Notes under the pieces: generated by a model | Seen by the model: the letters and a program-made list of their open reading frames with translations, nothing else | Databases searched by the model: none | Told to the model about the DNA's origin: nothing | Origin: Rhodosporidiobolus odoratus | Taxonomy: Eukaryota; Basidiomycota; Microbotryomycetes; Sporidiobolales; Sporidiobolaceae | DNA length: 64,000 bases | Assembly (NCBI GenBank): GCA_034387635.1 | Contig: JAOANU010000001.1 | Coordinates: forward strand, 1,736,001-1,800,000 | Direction of reading: 5' to 3' | Position numbers and translations under genes: made by a program | In this document: positions 24,043 to 36,600 of the stretch, piece by piece | How the letters are laid out: every line of letters starts with the position of its first letter | Position numbering within the stretch: the first letter of the stretch is position 1

Positions 24043-24515
24043 TGTTTCTGTATGCTGGCCTGCCCAAGGAGTGCTGTGGCGATGCGATGGAACGAGTGAG
24101 GCGGATGCACGAAATAACCGGTTCAGGTGAGTGGAGGGTGAGGTCGAGGGAAGCGCGCGAGCGAGTGTGTGCAGGGAGGGGTGCAGGAAGACTGAATTCA
24201 AGCAGTCAGGCGGTCACAATTGTGCTAGTATGTTGTCGACGGCGGTAAGTGCGGCTGAGGGGAAGCTGTTTGCCCCCACGCCGACCGGCTCCCTCGGCGT
24301 TCTATTCCGAGTCGCTTTCCCTTTTTTTCCGATTCGTCCTTGGTACTTGTGGATTCTATCGCTATGTGCAGAGACGCCTGCGCTCTAAGGTCTATGGTGG
24401 AGGAAGAACTACGGAGCTTGGGTATCCCCTCATGCCGCGCGCCTTGCCTTCGCTCCACCTTCGCTCTCTTCAACAACCCTCTTCAGCTTACATACCTGCA
24501 ACTGAACATGTTCGT
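24043..24515. other. b2 promoter region / FSH1 3' flank
   Basis: About 470 bases. The b2 frame stays open upstream to a TTG at 24201 but has no ATG there. Otherwise nothing recognisable; this should be the promoter and leader of the b2-like gene. Confidence 0.4.
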
Positions 24516-25647
24516 CTAAAGCTTACCGCCCTCCGTCGCCGCTCCCTCTCCCGATGGCGACGGCAGAGTCTTGGCCGCCTCGGCCCCGCCGCCATTCTCT
24601 GAGAAAGCCTTGATGTAATCCACGAAGAAGCGTCGCCAGCTCGCTTTGGACGGCGTGTGGTGGCCTGTGGGAGTCGAGGCAGAGGCATCGTCAGTACAGG
24701 GTAAGTAAGGACGGATTGGATGGAGTGCAATCCGAGTGAAGGAATCGGATACCCACCTCCATCATGCCACTCCACCCGTGCGTCCGTAAAGGCTTGCGTC
24801 AGAGGTATAGAGCGATCTAGGGGCAGGAACAGCTGTTGATGAATGACAGTTCCTGAGGGAGAAGAAGCTGACAAGCGAACCTTCTCCGACAATAGTATCA
24901 CCCTTGCCCAAGACGTGCAATGTCGGAGTGGTAGGCTTGCTCGTGAAGTATGCGGATGTTTGGGGGTCTAGCGGGAAGAACCCAGCGCTCAGGATAGCGA
25001 ACTTGAAAGGCTTTGGCGGCCATTGCACGGACGAATGGCTCGAAGGTGCGGCAAAGATAGGGTCAAGCGTTGGGTTCTCAACGAGAGCGGCGAGGATGGC
25101 GGCAGCGGCTCCGCCCTGACTGAACCCGAATACGCCATCAAATGGTCCTTGCTTCTCGAGAATGTCGCGAAGGTACTGCGAGCAATAGACAGTGAGAATG
25201 AGGAGGGGCTGAGGGCAGACTGAAGTGGCTAACCCGAAGTGTCGCGTCAAAGTCTCGGAACTTGCGGTAGTGTCCGTCTCCGGTACTCGGCTCAGCGAAC
25301 CACCATGCTCGAGGAGTATCGGCGTCTGAGGCTGGAGCAGAACTGGCATCGCTGTCGAATTTGTTCTTGAAGTCCTCTGCGGATTCGGTCGGAAGGTGGA
25401 CGACGTGCGGCTGGCGCCAGCAAAGGGACGTTAGGGACTGTATGAGGGCTGGGTGGTGGAAGAAAACGCACGGGGTCGACGAAGACCAGCTCTGCCTGGT
25501 CTTTCAGCGCCCGTCGGAGCGCACCCAACCTGCCCGAGAAGATCGCCTGTGAGCAAAGGTCAGCTCCCTCGGGTACAGTAATCCAGTGCGTAGGTGACGT
25601 ACAGCGTTCTGCGTGTAGCCCGGCAGCATGAGAATCCGCGGCACCAT
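24516..25647 (-). CDS. FSH1: FSH1-family serine hydrolase
   Basis: About six exons from ATG at 25647 to a stop at 24516. The first exon is 15 codons (MVPRILMLPGYTQNA) and joins AIFSGRLGALRRAL, exactly the FSH family start. Then come ELVFVDPPHVVHLP, WWFAEPSTGDGHYRKF, the nucleophile elbow GVFGFSQGGAAAAIL, FKFAILSAGFFP, TPTLHVLGKGDTIV (with the acid residue) and VEWHDGGHHTPS with the catalytic His. It is a compact alpha/beta hydrolase related to yeast Fsh1-3 and human OVCA2. Cytosolic esterase activity is expected; natural substrates are unknown. The C-terminus (SGEGAATEGGKL) is low complexity. It is divergent from the PKA gene. Confidence 0.88.
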
Positions 25648-26261
25648 GTTGGAAGTACAGTGAGCGGCGGTGAGAAGGACCGGGCGAGAACAGCGAGGGT
25701 GACCTGAAAGGTTAGGCAGGTGGCAAGGAGCAAGCTGCGTTGCTGTGAAGAGTGCTGTACAGTAGCAGCGCGAGGGATACGAGGTGTGCACAAGGAGAAG
25801 CAAGGTGAACAAGAAAAAGTTCGACGTCGGTCCGCCGCAAACTCCTGTCGCGCTGCTCTCCCATCTGCGTCCTCTCACTGTAGGTCCTGATACTCTACTT
25901 CCCCCCAGGGGTAAGCGATTGCGGCTCAGCGAAGAACAGTACGCGCAGAGAACAAGGTCAACGCGCGGTCGGCATTCCAATTCGACCCGATGAGGCAAGT
26001 TCGAGACTCTTTCACATTCAGGCTTTCCTGTTGAGGATGGGAGCTCGCCAGCCTTGCCTAGCTTGAGCCAGCCATCCTCGTCCGCCTGCTGTGCTCTCGT
26101 CCAGAGTACCATCTCTCCCCTCGTCTTTGCTGCCTGCGCTGCTCGTCTTTCCCTCCTCCAGCTTCCGCTTTACCCGATCCTCCGACTCTTTGTTTCCGAC
26201 CAGCGTCTTTGACCGCAGCCTCCCTCTGTTGACGTTACCGAGTTCACCCTTTTGACCCGCC
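25648..26261. promoter_or_regulatory. Divergent promoter region FSH1 / PKA
   Basis: About 610 bases between two divergent start codons. The half nearer the PKA gene is pyrimidine rich on the plus strand (26050-26240), a probable long leader. No clear TATA box or known operator recognised. Confidence 0.4.
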
Positions 26262-28331
<2,070 letters not shown>

Positions 28332-28779
28332 TCTATTTATTCAGCTTCATCTTCTCATGTTCATGCCTATTCTTCCTCATCCCGCCTCATCCGCCCCATT
28401 CAATCAACTTGCTCTGCTGGCCGGCGCCTCCGCTTCCACATAATCTTGTTATCTTCTGCATTTGAGCTGTTTTTTCGTGTATCAGATCGCGTCTCGCCTC
28501 CCCCTGCACGAGCTCCCGTATAGTGCCGCATCTATAGCAGGCCACTTCTCGCTTCAGACGCTCGGTGGAAAAGGATACTCATCAATACGCTGGTTTCTAC
28601 TTTCCCTCGTTCAGTCCCTTCAAGGTTCCCTTGTTCGAGCATCGCTTACTGTAGCTATCGCGGTACCTCTCGCAAGGCCTTCGAGTCCGCGCATCGCTGT
28701 CGCCGCTACCTCGACTTGCTCCCGTTCTCATCAGCGCGACTTCGACGTGTCTTGTCCTCCCTAAACACCTGCGAAGCCC
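28332..28779. other. Spacer PKA / SLD3-like gene
   Basis: About 450 bases. The first 150 bases are pyrimidine rich (PKA 3' flank). No separate gene supported. Confidence 0.4.
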
Positions 28780-30985
28780 ATGACGGCTACGACGACTGCT
28801 CGAACAAAGCCAAAGCTACTTTACACGCTTCAAACACGCCCGCCTATCCCCTTCCTACCTCGCCCGACATATCCCATCCGCACTCCTCCTCGCGATCTCG
28901 CCACAGCCTACAGCGACGCTCTGTGGCCGCAAGCTGACTCGAAGCAGCCGCATCAGGTGCGCGGGCTTACCTTCTCGCAATGGATCACGCTGACAGACTG
29001 TCCCGCAGGCTATTCTGGAATCCTTCGCTCGGCTCCTCATCCATGTCCTCGCCGAACAAGCTCCAGCAGCTTTCAACGCACTCGCTCGAGGTCTCCTCCT
29101 GCCGCTGCAAGACTTCGACAAGCGCTGGCGAGACCATGTCCCGACTATGCTGGAGAAGGATGATGAGACAGGGAAAATAGCCGTCAATGCGAGCGAGCCA
29201 TCTGCGCTGGAGCAGAGCCGCTTTCGGGAAGACTATGCGCGATGGGAAAAGCGGGAGACGGTGCGGCTGGAGGAGGAGCGCGCCGCCAGGAAGAGTAAGA
29301 TGACGAAAGGAAAAGGGAAAGAGCGAGCGATGGACGAGGATGGAGGGAGTCAGGTGGACGGCGAGAGCACACAAGAGCAGGAACCAGTGCAGCCGCATTC
29401 GGGCGACTGGCTCGCCGAGAAGGAGCTCTTCGAGTGAGCCTTTTCCAATCCTCCTCCAAAGCCCCCAAAATTGACGCTTCGTTCAGAACCCGCCTGCAAG
29501 CTCTCCTTCTCCTCGCTCTCCTCTCTCTACCTGCGACCCTCCAGCCTGAGCTTCCGAAGAAGGGCCGGAAGAAGAAGAACCCGGAGAAATACGCAGAGAC
29601 GCTCGACCCAGCCATGTTGCTCGACTTCCTTACCGACCGCTTGCAAATCTGGCGGGTCATGAAGGACGTCTCCGACTTGGACGTGACGACGCTCGGCGAC
29701 TCGCAAGAGGGAGAGGCGAGCGAAAAGGTCAAAGCGGAGGTGCAGCCGGACGCCGTGCAAGAATGGTGGCAAGGCATCGTAGAACCGCTGTATGTCCACG
29801 TCTTGTCATCCGACTCCAAGCGACAGCGCTGATTTCTCCATTCCGCAGATTCCGTACCCTCGTGGACAGCAGCGTCTTGTCCCATCATCGACTCAAGCTC
29901 TTCCCTGCACCTTCGCAAGCCGAGCGAGTAGCTCAGCGTCTAGCCCCCGCTCCTTCACCCTTCAAGACCCGCTCTCTCCTATCGCTCGAGCGCTCTGCGC
30001 GTCGACGACAAGCACAAGACGAGTCTACGCAGGTTGCAGCGAGTCCGACCATGAAACGGCTTATGTCGAGGTCGTCCTTGTCGCGAGTCGGCGTTGCTCA
30101 GAAGGCAGCCGACCGTGAAGACATCTTCAAGATCCCGAGTAAACCGTCTGGTCGCGCAGTAAGTGGTGTCGACGACAGCGCAGAAAGTGGTGTCGACGAC
30201 ACGACCACCGCCGACAAAGATGTTGGCATGAGTGAGCAACCTACAGCTCGTCGCCCTCGCAAGCAGGAACGTCCGCGACCGCTTCCTCGAGGCGACAGCT
30301 CGACGGCCGCGAGGCAGCTGCTGCAGCGGAGGGAGGTCAGCCTGGGCAGGAAGCCTGTGCCATCTGCCGTAGGCTTGCAGAAAAAGCCCGGCACGGGTGG
30401 AACGACCGGTGGAAGTAAGGACGGAGGCGAGGGAAGGGAGAGGAAAAGGAAAGCCGCCAACCCTCGCAGTGCGTCTCTCTCGTTATCCTCTCTACCTTGT
30501 CGGGCTAATTCTCGTCGCTGTCGCCAGAGCTCTCGACAGAAGATCGCGATCGTCCACCCCTCACCCTTGTCCCCGATACCCCCTCAAAAACAGCAGCTCG
30601 GGCAGCCACCGGCCGGAAACCTTTCGCCCGCGCCCCTTCCGTGCCCTCCCTCGCCGCTCTCGGTGCAGCGTTCCGTGCCGGCGCTTCTGAATCCTTCCCG
30701 CCGCCTTTCTCCTTCGGTCCCGCACCTGTCTCTGGCAACCCCCGCAAGCAGCCTACTCGCGATACTACAGCACACAGTGCGATGGACGTCGAGAATGCAG
30801 AGGTGGACGGTGATGACCAGCACGAGGACGATTGGCTCGACGGACGAGAAGCAGATTGGCACTCCAAGGGTGGGAGGGATCGCCAAAGCAGCTACAATGG
30901 CGACGAGGAAGAGATCCAGCCGACGACTATGGCAGCATCGACGCCGCAGAAGCCGCAACGAGCGCTGCTTGTTCCCGACACCTAA
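28780..30985 (+). CDS. SLD3: SLD3-like DNA replication initiation factor
   Basis: Five exons, 28780-28956, 29009-29433, 29487-29789, 29849-30468 and 30528-30985, give 660 residues. The central block resembles the Sld3/Treslin domain: FETRLQALLLLALLSLPATL, then LLDFLTDRLQIWRVMKDV and QEWWQGIVEPLFRTLV. The C-terminal half is disordered and basic, with KRLMSRSSLSRVG and LLQRREVSLGRKP. CDK-type sites are visible: TPSK and TPQK fit S/T-P-x-K, and SPTMK is close. Sld3 recruits Cdc45 to loaded MCM helicase and is phosphorylated by S-CDK to bind Dpb11; that role is inferred from resemblance. An internal near-repeat (SGVDD twice, about 30160-30205) adds to low complexity. Assignment rests on pattern, so other chromatin or replication adaptors remain possible. 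Confidence 0.6.
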
Positions 30986-31227
30986 AGTAGGGGGAAAGGG
31001 TTTTGCCAGGTTTAGAAGGTCGAGGAGGGCTGGTGTATCGTCCGTTGCGCTAAACTTTGTTGTCGTCTTACTGTGCGTTGCATTGCAACATTTCCTTCGT
31101 CTCGTCTTACTGTCGAGTTTTCTCGCGTCAACGTCGCGTGCGGTCGAGCCTCTTCCTTCAGCTCCTCTCCCTCCGCTTGTTCAGTCAACCTTCCCCTTTC
31201 CTTACTCTTGCTCGTCACCCGTCCACG

Positions 31228-33192
31228 ATGATCAATGATACGGTGCGCACGCCTTGCTTTCTCCCGAGGAGATCCGCCGTTGACCTACCTCGTCCCGCAG
31301 ACAACGACTGCTCTCTCGACCGCTACTTCAAGCGACAACCGGGATTCCATTTCTTCTTTCGGCACCAGTATCGCCGACGAGACGACGGGCGTAGTCGACG
31401 TCGCTGCGCATGTTGAGCTTCATCCGTGGGCGAAGGGAAAGAAGGTTCTGAAGCCGGTGCAAGAGGGAGAGAAGATTAGGTCCTTGGCCAGTCTCGCCGT
31501 TACTTTCGAGATAGGGAAGACGCTGACTCCCTATATGTCTGACCGACAGAGGAGAAGCGGCTTGTACGATCTGACAGGGACGACACGCCCTCGCAGCGCT
31601 GACTTGTCAAATCCCTTGAGTCGAGATTCGGTGCGCTAGTCCTAACTGCGCACTCGGCTGACCCGCCGACCACGATTCTGACCTTCCCTTATGTTTCAGA
31701 GATCTACTGCAGAACTCATCGACGCCGATATCGAGCTGAGGGAACACTTGTTGAAAGCGCTCGAGGAAAAAGAGGAGTTGTCGCAATTGCTCGTGAGCTG
31801 TTCACAGTTGCCCGCGTGCGCGTGGGGCGACGACGCTGAATGTACATGTGACCTGCTACAGACCAGTCTTCGTCAATCACACGCCCTGGTCTGCTCACAG
31901 CTAGAAACGGCAAGGGTGCGTAATAAGCCGCTACCGTGTTGCATCTCACCGCGCGCTGACGGGCCTCGCCCGAGCAGAATGAACTAGGCAACCAAGAAGA
32001 TGAGCTGTTTGTACTACGAGAAACTCACGAAGAACACGGTCGAGAGCTGAAAGAGCTGAGGAAGGCCAAGGACTTTGCGGAAACCGAGGTGAGCCTGCTT
32101 CTTCCCCCAGAAGCTGTCATGACGCACTCATTCTCTGGCCTCTAGCGCTCCCTCGCGCTACAGGCGAAAGAACAAATAGAGGTGCGTTTTTTGCAGCTTC
32201 TGCTTGTTGATTAACCGTTTGATCGCTTCCCCTCCCTACAGCACGAGACGGGTGAGCTCGCAACAGCGCTCCGAGCAGAAGCCGCATCTCTCGCGACGGA
32301 ACTGGCAGGTAGCCGGGCGGAATTGGAAGAGGCGAAGGTGCGTATACTCCGCCGGTTCCTTCAATATCGCTCACGCCCATGGTTCAACGATCTTCCCTCT
32401 CGGCAGGCTATCCAGGCCGAGCAGGAAGAAGCCTGCATGGAACTCCTTGAAGAGCAGAAGAAACTTGAGATTGCCTACAACGAGGCGGTCGCTCAGGTTA
32501 GCTCTTTCTCCACGACATTCTTGACGCGGCAACCCGCCTGACGCATTCCTTCTAGCTTGACACTAGACATACTCGCTCGTCAATTCCGGAAGGAGATGAC
32601 AATGGTGGAGAAGACGATGTGCGTTGCTATGCCATACCTTTGCGGATTGCGACGATAACCTCATCCAACTGCAGGTGACTTCGCTGCACTCTGTCACCCT
32701 GCTTGAGATCCCGGATCCTCCCGTCTACGATGGCGACCTGCTTCCGTCGCAGACAATGCAAGCAATTCATGGCGAATATTCGCAGGATGGGCTGGAAGAC
32801 GTCTCGCAAGAATGGGAAAGGATCGATGCCGAAGACATGGTCAGCCCACCGTACCGTATGCAAGCCGCCAACCGTCGCCCTACTGGAAGATTCTTGTCGG
32901 TAAGCTCTTCTCCACTGTATCGACTGGACAAGCGAAAAACCCTTAAACAAGCCTGCCCGCAGAAACGCCGGCGAACCCCTCCAACACACCTTCTCCTGAG
33001 CGCTGCGTCGCCAGGCGAGGATGTTCGAACGGTCAAGAACGATGTCGAGCAGCTCAAGCAGTACGCAGTCCTTCTCCCTCGTCGTGCACGACGCTTTTCG
33101 ACTCGTCAACCCCTTGCTTGCGCAGGACCATTGCCATGTTGATACGAGACAGAGGGGCATCGTTCGAGCAATCACGCGAATCGATGGAGTAG
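31228..33192 (+). CDS. Coiled-coil protein of unknown function, twelve small exons
   Basis: A chain of twelve exons from ATG at 31228 (MINDT only, then an intron) to TAG at 33192, about 425 residues. Exons inferred: 31228-31242, 31301-31630, 31700-31792, 31862-31915, 31978-32088, 32146-32181, 32242-32337, 32407-32496, about 32556-32619, about 32675-32900, about 32963-33061 and about 33127-33192. The middle is a heptad-rich coiled coil (ELREHLLKALEEKEELSQLL, RETHEEHGRELKELRKAKDF, ATELAGSRAELEEAK, EACMELLEEQKKLEIAYNE), which predicts a dimeric scaffold. The first long exon has VELHPWAKGKKVLKP and GEKIRSLASLAVTFEIGK. The C-terminal part has TSLHSVTLLEIPDPP and a last helix (TIAMLIRDRGASFEQSRES). 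Nearly every intron is phase 0. No family recognised; a centrosome/SPB or cytoskeletal scaffold is possible but unproven. Confidence 0.68.
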
Positions 33193-33656
33193 TGCCAGTA
33201 CGCAGGGTGGGCTTCTGCGGCTTGGGGCGGTAAAGCCTAGCGTTCCGACGTCTCTACGCACCTTGCAGCCTTCTCAAACTCGCGTTTTCTCGTTGCCTCC
33301 CCCTCTACATGCCGTTGTGGTCGAATCTGTGAGCGTGTGAGGCGCGTCGGCAGTAGAGGTGCTTCGTGGCGATTGATTTGCCGGTCACAGAGCAGGCGTG
33401 AGCAGATAACACTCCGACTCAAGTGAAAAGAGGGAGAAAGGTGCGACTTATCAAGCCCGGCGCATACTCGACGCGAAACAGCTTGTCGGCTGTAGCATGT
33501 GGCGTATGTGCAGCAGGGGGGGGGGGGGGCCTGACCTCGACAAAGGGTAAACGAGAGGCGAACGGAAAAAGAGGCCCCTCCTTTTTTCCTTGTCCTCGTC
33601 TCGAGAGTCACGCAGGAAGAGCAAATTGGCCGCTCGGATTTTGCGGTAGCATTCCC
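33193..33656. other. Spacer with a 14-base poly-G run
   Basis: About 460 bases upstream of the GEF frame. It contains a homopolymer of about 14 G at 33516-33529. Nothing coding is supported, although the frame of the downstream gene stays open through much of it without an ATG. Confidence 0.4.
33516..33529 (+). repeat. Poly-G homopolymer (about G14)
   Basis: Fourteen consecutive G on the plus strand upstream of the Rho-GEF gene. Such runs are prone to replication slippage and sequencing error, and can form G-rich structures. Confidence 0.8.
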
Positions 33657-36600
33657 ATGTCACTATCCTTCTTTCAGCTCTTACAAGCAGTCTCAAAGCG
33701 CTCGTTTGTGCGCAAGAACGAGCCAAGCGACGAACCTCCTCCATTTTCTCCCCCTCCTCTGTCTCCACCCGACCTCCCAATCGCTGCTCGGTTACTCCGC
33801 CATGATCAAGATGAGCTCAGCAAGCCCGTATATCGCCCACCCAGCAGCGTATATTCAGTCCAAACCTCCGTTTCACCACCTCGCCTATCCGAGCGATTGA
33901 GTCGCTCTTCGGCCAGTCTGACGCTCCGTGGAGGGGAAGAGGGCTCACTCGTATTGGGAGACGAGGCTGCCCTGCTGAGAGAGATCGGCGACCGGTTACG
34001 CTGTCGGTGGGAGAGCATGCATGGCGAGCGCGATGGCCAGAAGAATGATGATAGGGTGTTAACGAGTGCTGGAGAGGCCGCGTCAAGGTTCAGTATTCGA
34101 TCGTGCGACGGGCAAGAACCTTCCGGTGCGTTCGTCGGTCCCCTGAGTCTGTCTGCAAGCGTGGGAAGCCGTCGAGGAGAGGTCCTCGAATCGAGGCATC
34201 CCGACGACTCCGACTCCGACGTCGCTTTGGCGCTTCTCCGGAGCAGTCCGGCGAGCAATTTGGCGGGAACAGGCACCTACGGGAGGACCGGGGATAGCCT
34301 TGGAGACAGCAATGGGGTTGGAACAGATATGGCCCCGAAGCCTTCCTCGTTCGGAAGAGAGGGCGGGTTCATCCGGGTTGCTCTTCGTTCTCGACCTCCG
34401 ACCATGCTTCCGATTACACGGCGCCGGATCTCCAATCTTCCAAGCTGCTGGCGACCTTCCTGCGAAGGCGTCGGCGGCCAGAGACTTGCGTCGCAGGAGT
34501 CCTCCTGCCGCCCGCCACGCACTGTCGCCGTCGCGCGCTCGAGTCTCACACTGCCTGTTCAGCCGAGCTTCCGGACCACTGTGTAGCCTGCTGAGCCTGA
34601 CCCCTCTCTCGCATTGTCCTCCCCTGACATCGTACGAACTCGCTCGCCCTCCCTATCCATGATCGGGTCTGCACCTTTCGCCAACTGCGACTCGACTCGC
34701 CGCCTGCCATCACGACATGCTGGTCAATCTTCTCCGGACAACTCGTCGTCTGACGATGTACGACGCCGACGCTCTTCCCTCAAACCTGGTTCCGTTGTTG
34801 CGGATTATTTCGACCTCGACTTTTCTTTCCTAGATGACGAACCGCCTCCTCGCCAGTCCACTTTTAGCAGCGCCCTGCTACCATTCGGGACGAGCAGAAG
34901 GACAGGGAGACAAGAGAGTCTGGGAACATCGGGTGACTGCGGCGGACGCAATAACGACTCTTACGACACGAGAGCCATAAGCGGCGCCCTCCCTTGTACG
35001 TACCCTTCGTTGACTGTACATGTCGGCAATCCTGAGCTTTCCGCACATACAGTCTTCTCCGACAAGCGCAGGTCGACCGGATCGACGCACAGCCTACCCT
35101 TCCCCAGGGTCAGAAGCAGCACACTCCCGTTCCCAGCCCGTCCCAGCAACCCTCGCAGCGTCTCATCCGACGCAACGGCTAGTCATAAAAGTCTTGGTCA
35201 CTTGTCGGGCGAAGCTCGACCTTTCCTTCCCAGCCGTCTTAGCCCGCACTTCGACGCTTGCCGCCCCTCCGTGGCTTCGGTACTGTCTGCAGGTTCAGCC
35301 GGAACCGGCAGCTCCGCGCCAAGCTCAATGCGTCTGTCAAGGCTGTCGCCGCCGCTCGTGTTTCCGGCGCCCATGGTGATGGGTCTGGATGCGGAGGAGA
35401 AGCGGAAACGTCTCGCTGCATTTCTGAACGAGACGGCGAGCGCGATGGAGGGCGGCAAGTCGCTCGCGATGGTACTGCCTGAGACGCAGCCCGCCTTGGC
35501 CGAGCAGAAATCGTTGGCGGAGCTCGCGGAAGAATCTGCCGAGTCACCCAGAACGATCTCTCGCTCCTCGACACGCGGCGGTATCGAGTACCGCCATCCG
35601 TTCCAAGCAGGCACAGCACCACCGCCACCCGCCGCGCTGGACGAAGGCCTCTCACCCACCTCCGGCAGTCAATGCACCTTTCGCCCGGAAGCTTACGGCG
35701 ACCCGCCCTCGCCCACCACTGCCGAACCTTCAGGGGCGATACGACCTCGAGAAGAGCTGGGTCCGAGGAGAACGGTTTATTTCACCCCGGATCTTTCGGA
35801 TTTATCGCCTCCGCTGCCTGCTGGTACAGCAGAAAACGGTCGGTACGACGGCGACCAGTCTGGTCAGACGGGCATGCACGACGGCGAGCCCGCTGGACTC
35901 GGCTTCGCGGGCATCGAAGTCAAGCCGTCAGGCGCGCTTCGTCCCGCTTCCGAGCACTCTCCCAGTACAGTGCGCGCTGGCTCGCCGTCGTTGCCTGCAT
36001 CCATACAGTCGGCGTCGAGCAAGTCTACGCAGGAAGTTTGGGCGAAGAAGTTGGAAAAGCGCAGGAGGGTGATTCGGGAATTGGTCGAGACAGAAACGTC
36101 TTACGCGGTGGACATGGCGGTTGTCCGTGATATCTACCTCGCTCGGGGTCGCGGCGCTCGTAAGTCCTCTCCTTTGATTCTTTCGCTCGCTTCTCCTTAG
36201 CTGTTCCCGCCCAGTCTCTTCCAGAGCGCACTGCGCGATCCTTCCTGCTCCAGCTGAACCTGATGACTTCGATCACTGACGGATCCTGCTGCAGACATGG
36301 CTCAAATCGCCGACCACGTTATGAGCACGGGTCTCGGGCTCGAGCACGTCGGCAACGCCAGTCTTGCTTCGCCAGCCATCGGTTCTTCCAGTATCCTCGA
36401 GGGTCGCCGCTCTTCCTCGATGCCGCATCTCGATCGTCGCACTTGGACCGGTATGAGCTCGAAGCTGGAGCAACGCCGACCCACAGTCGTGCCATCCCTT
36501 CCGAACCTGATGCCGGGACAGCCGCTCATGGCTTCAAAGGACTTGCATATCGTTTTCGCGAATCTGGAGGAGATTGCGGCGCTCGCCGAGGGTTTCGCCA

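Noticed and set aside
24043..24201. N-terminal extension of the b2 protein beginning at 24201
   Set aside because: The codon at 24201 is TTG, not ATG; the extension could only be used with non-AUG initiation.
30140..30210. Short near-tandem repeat (GGTGTCGACGAC twice)
   Set aside because: Only two copies, inside the SLD3-like coding exon; explained as low-complexity coding sequence.
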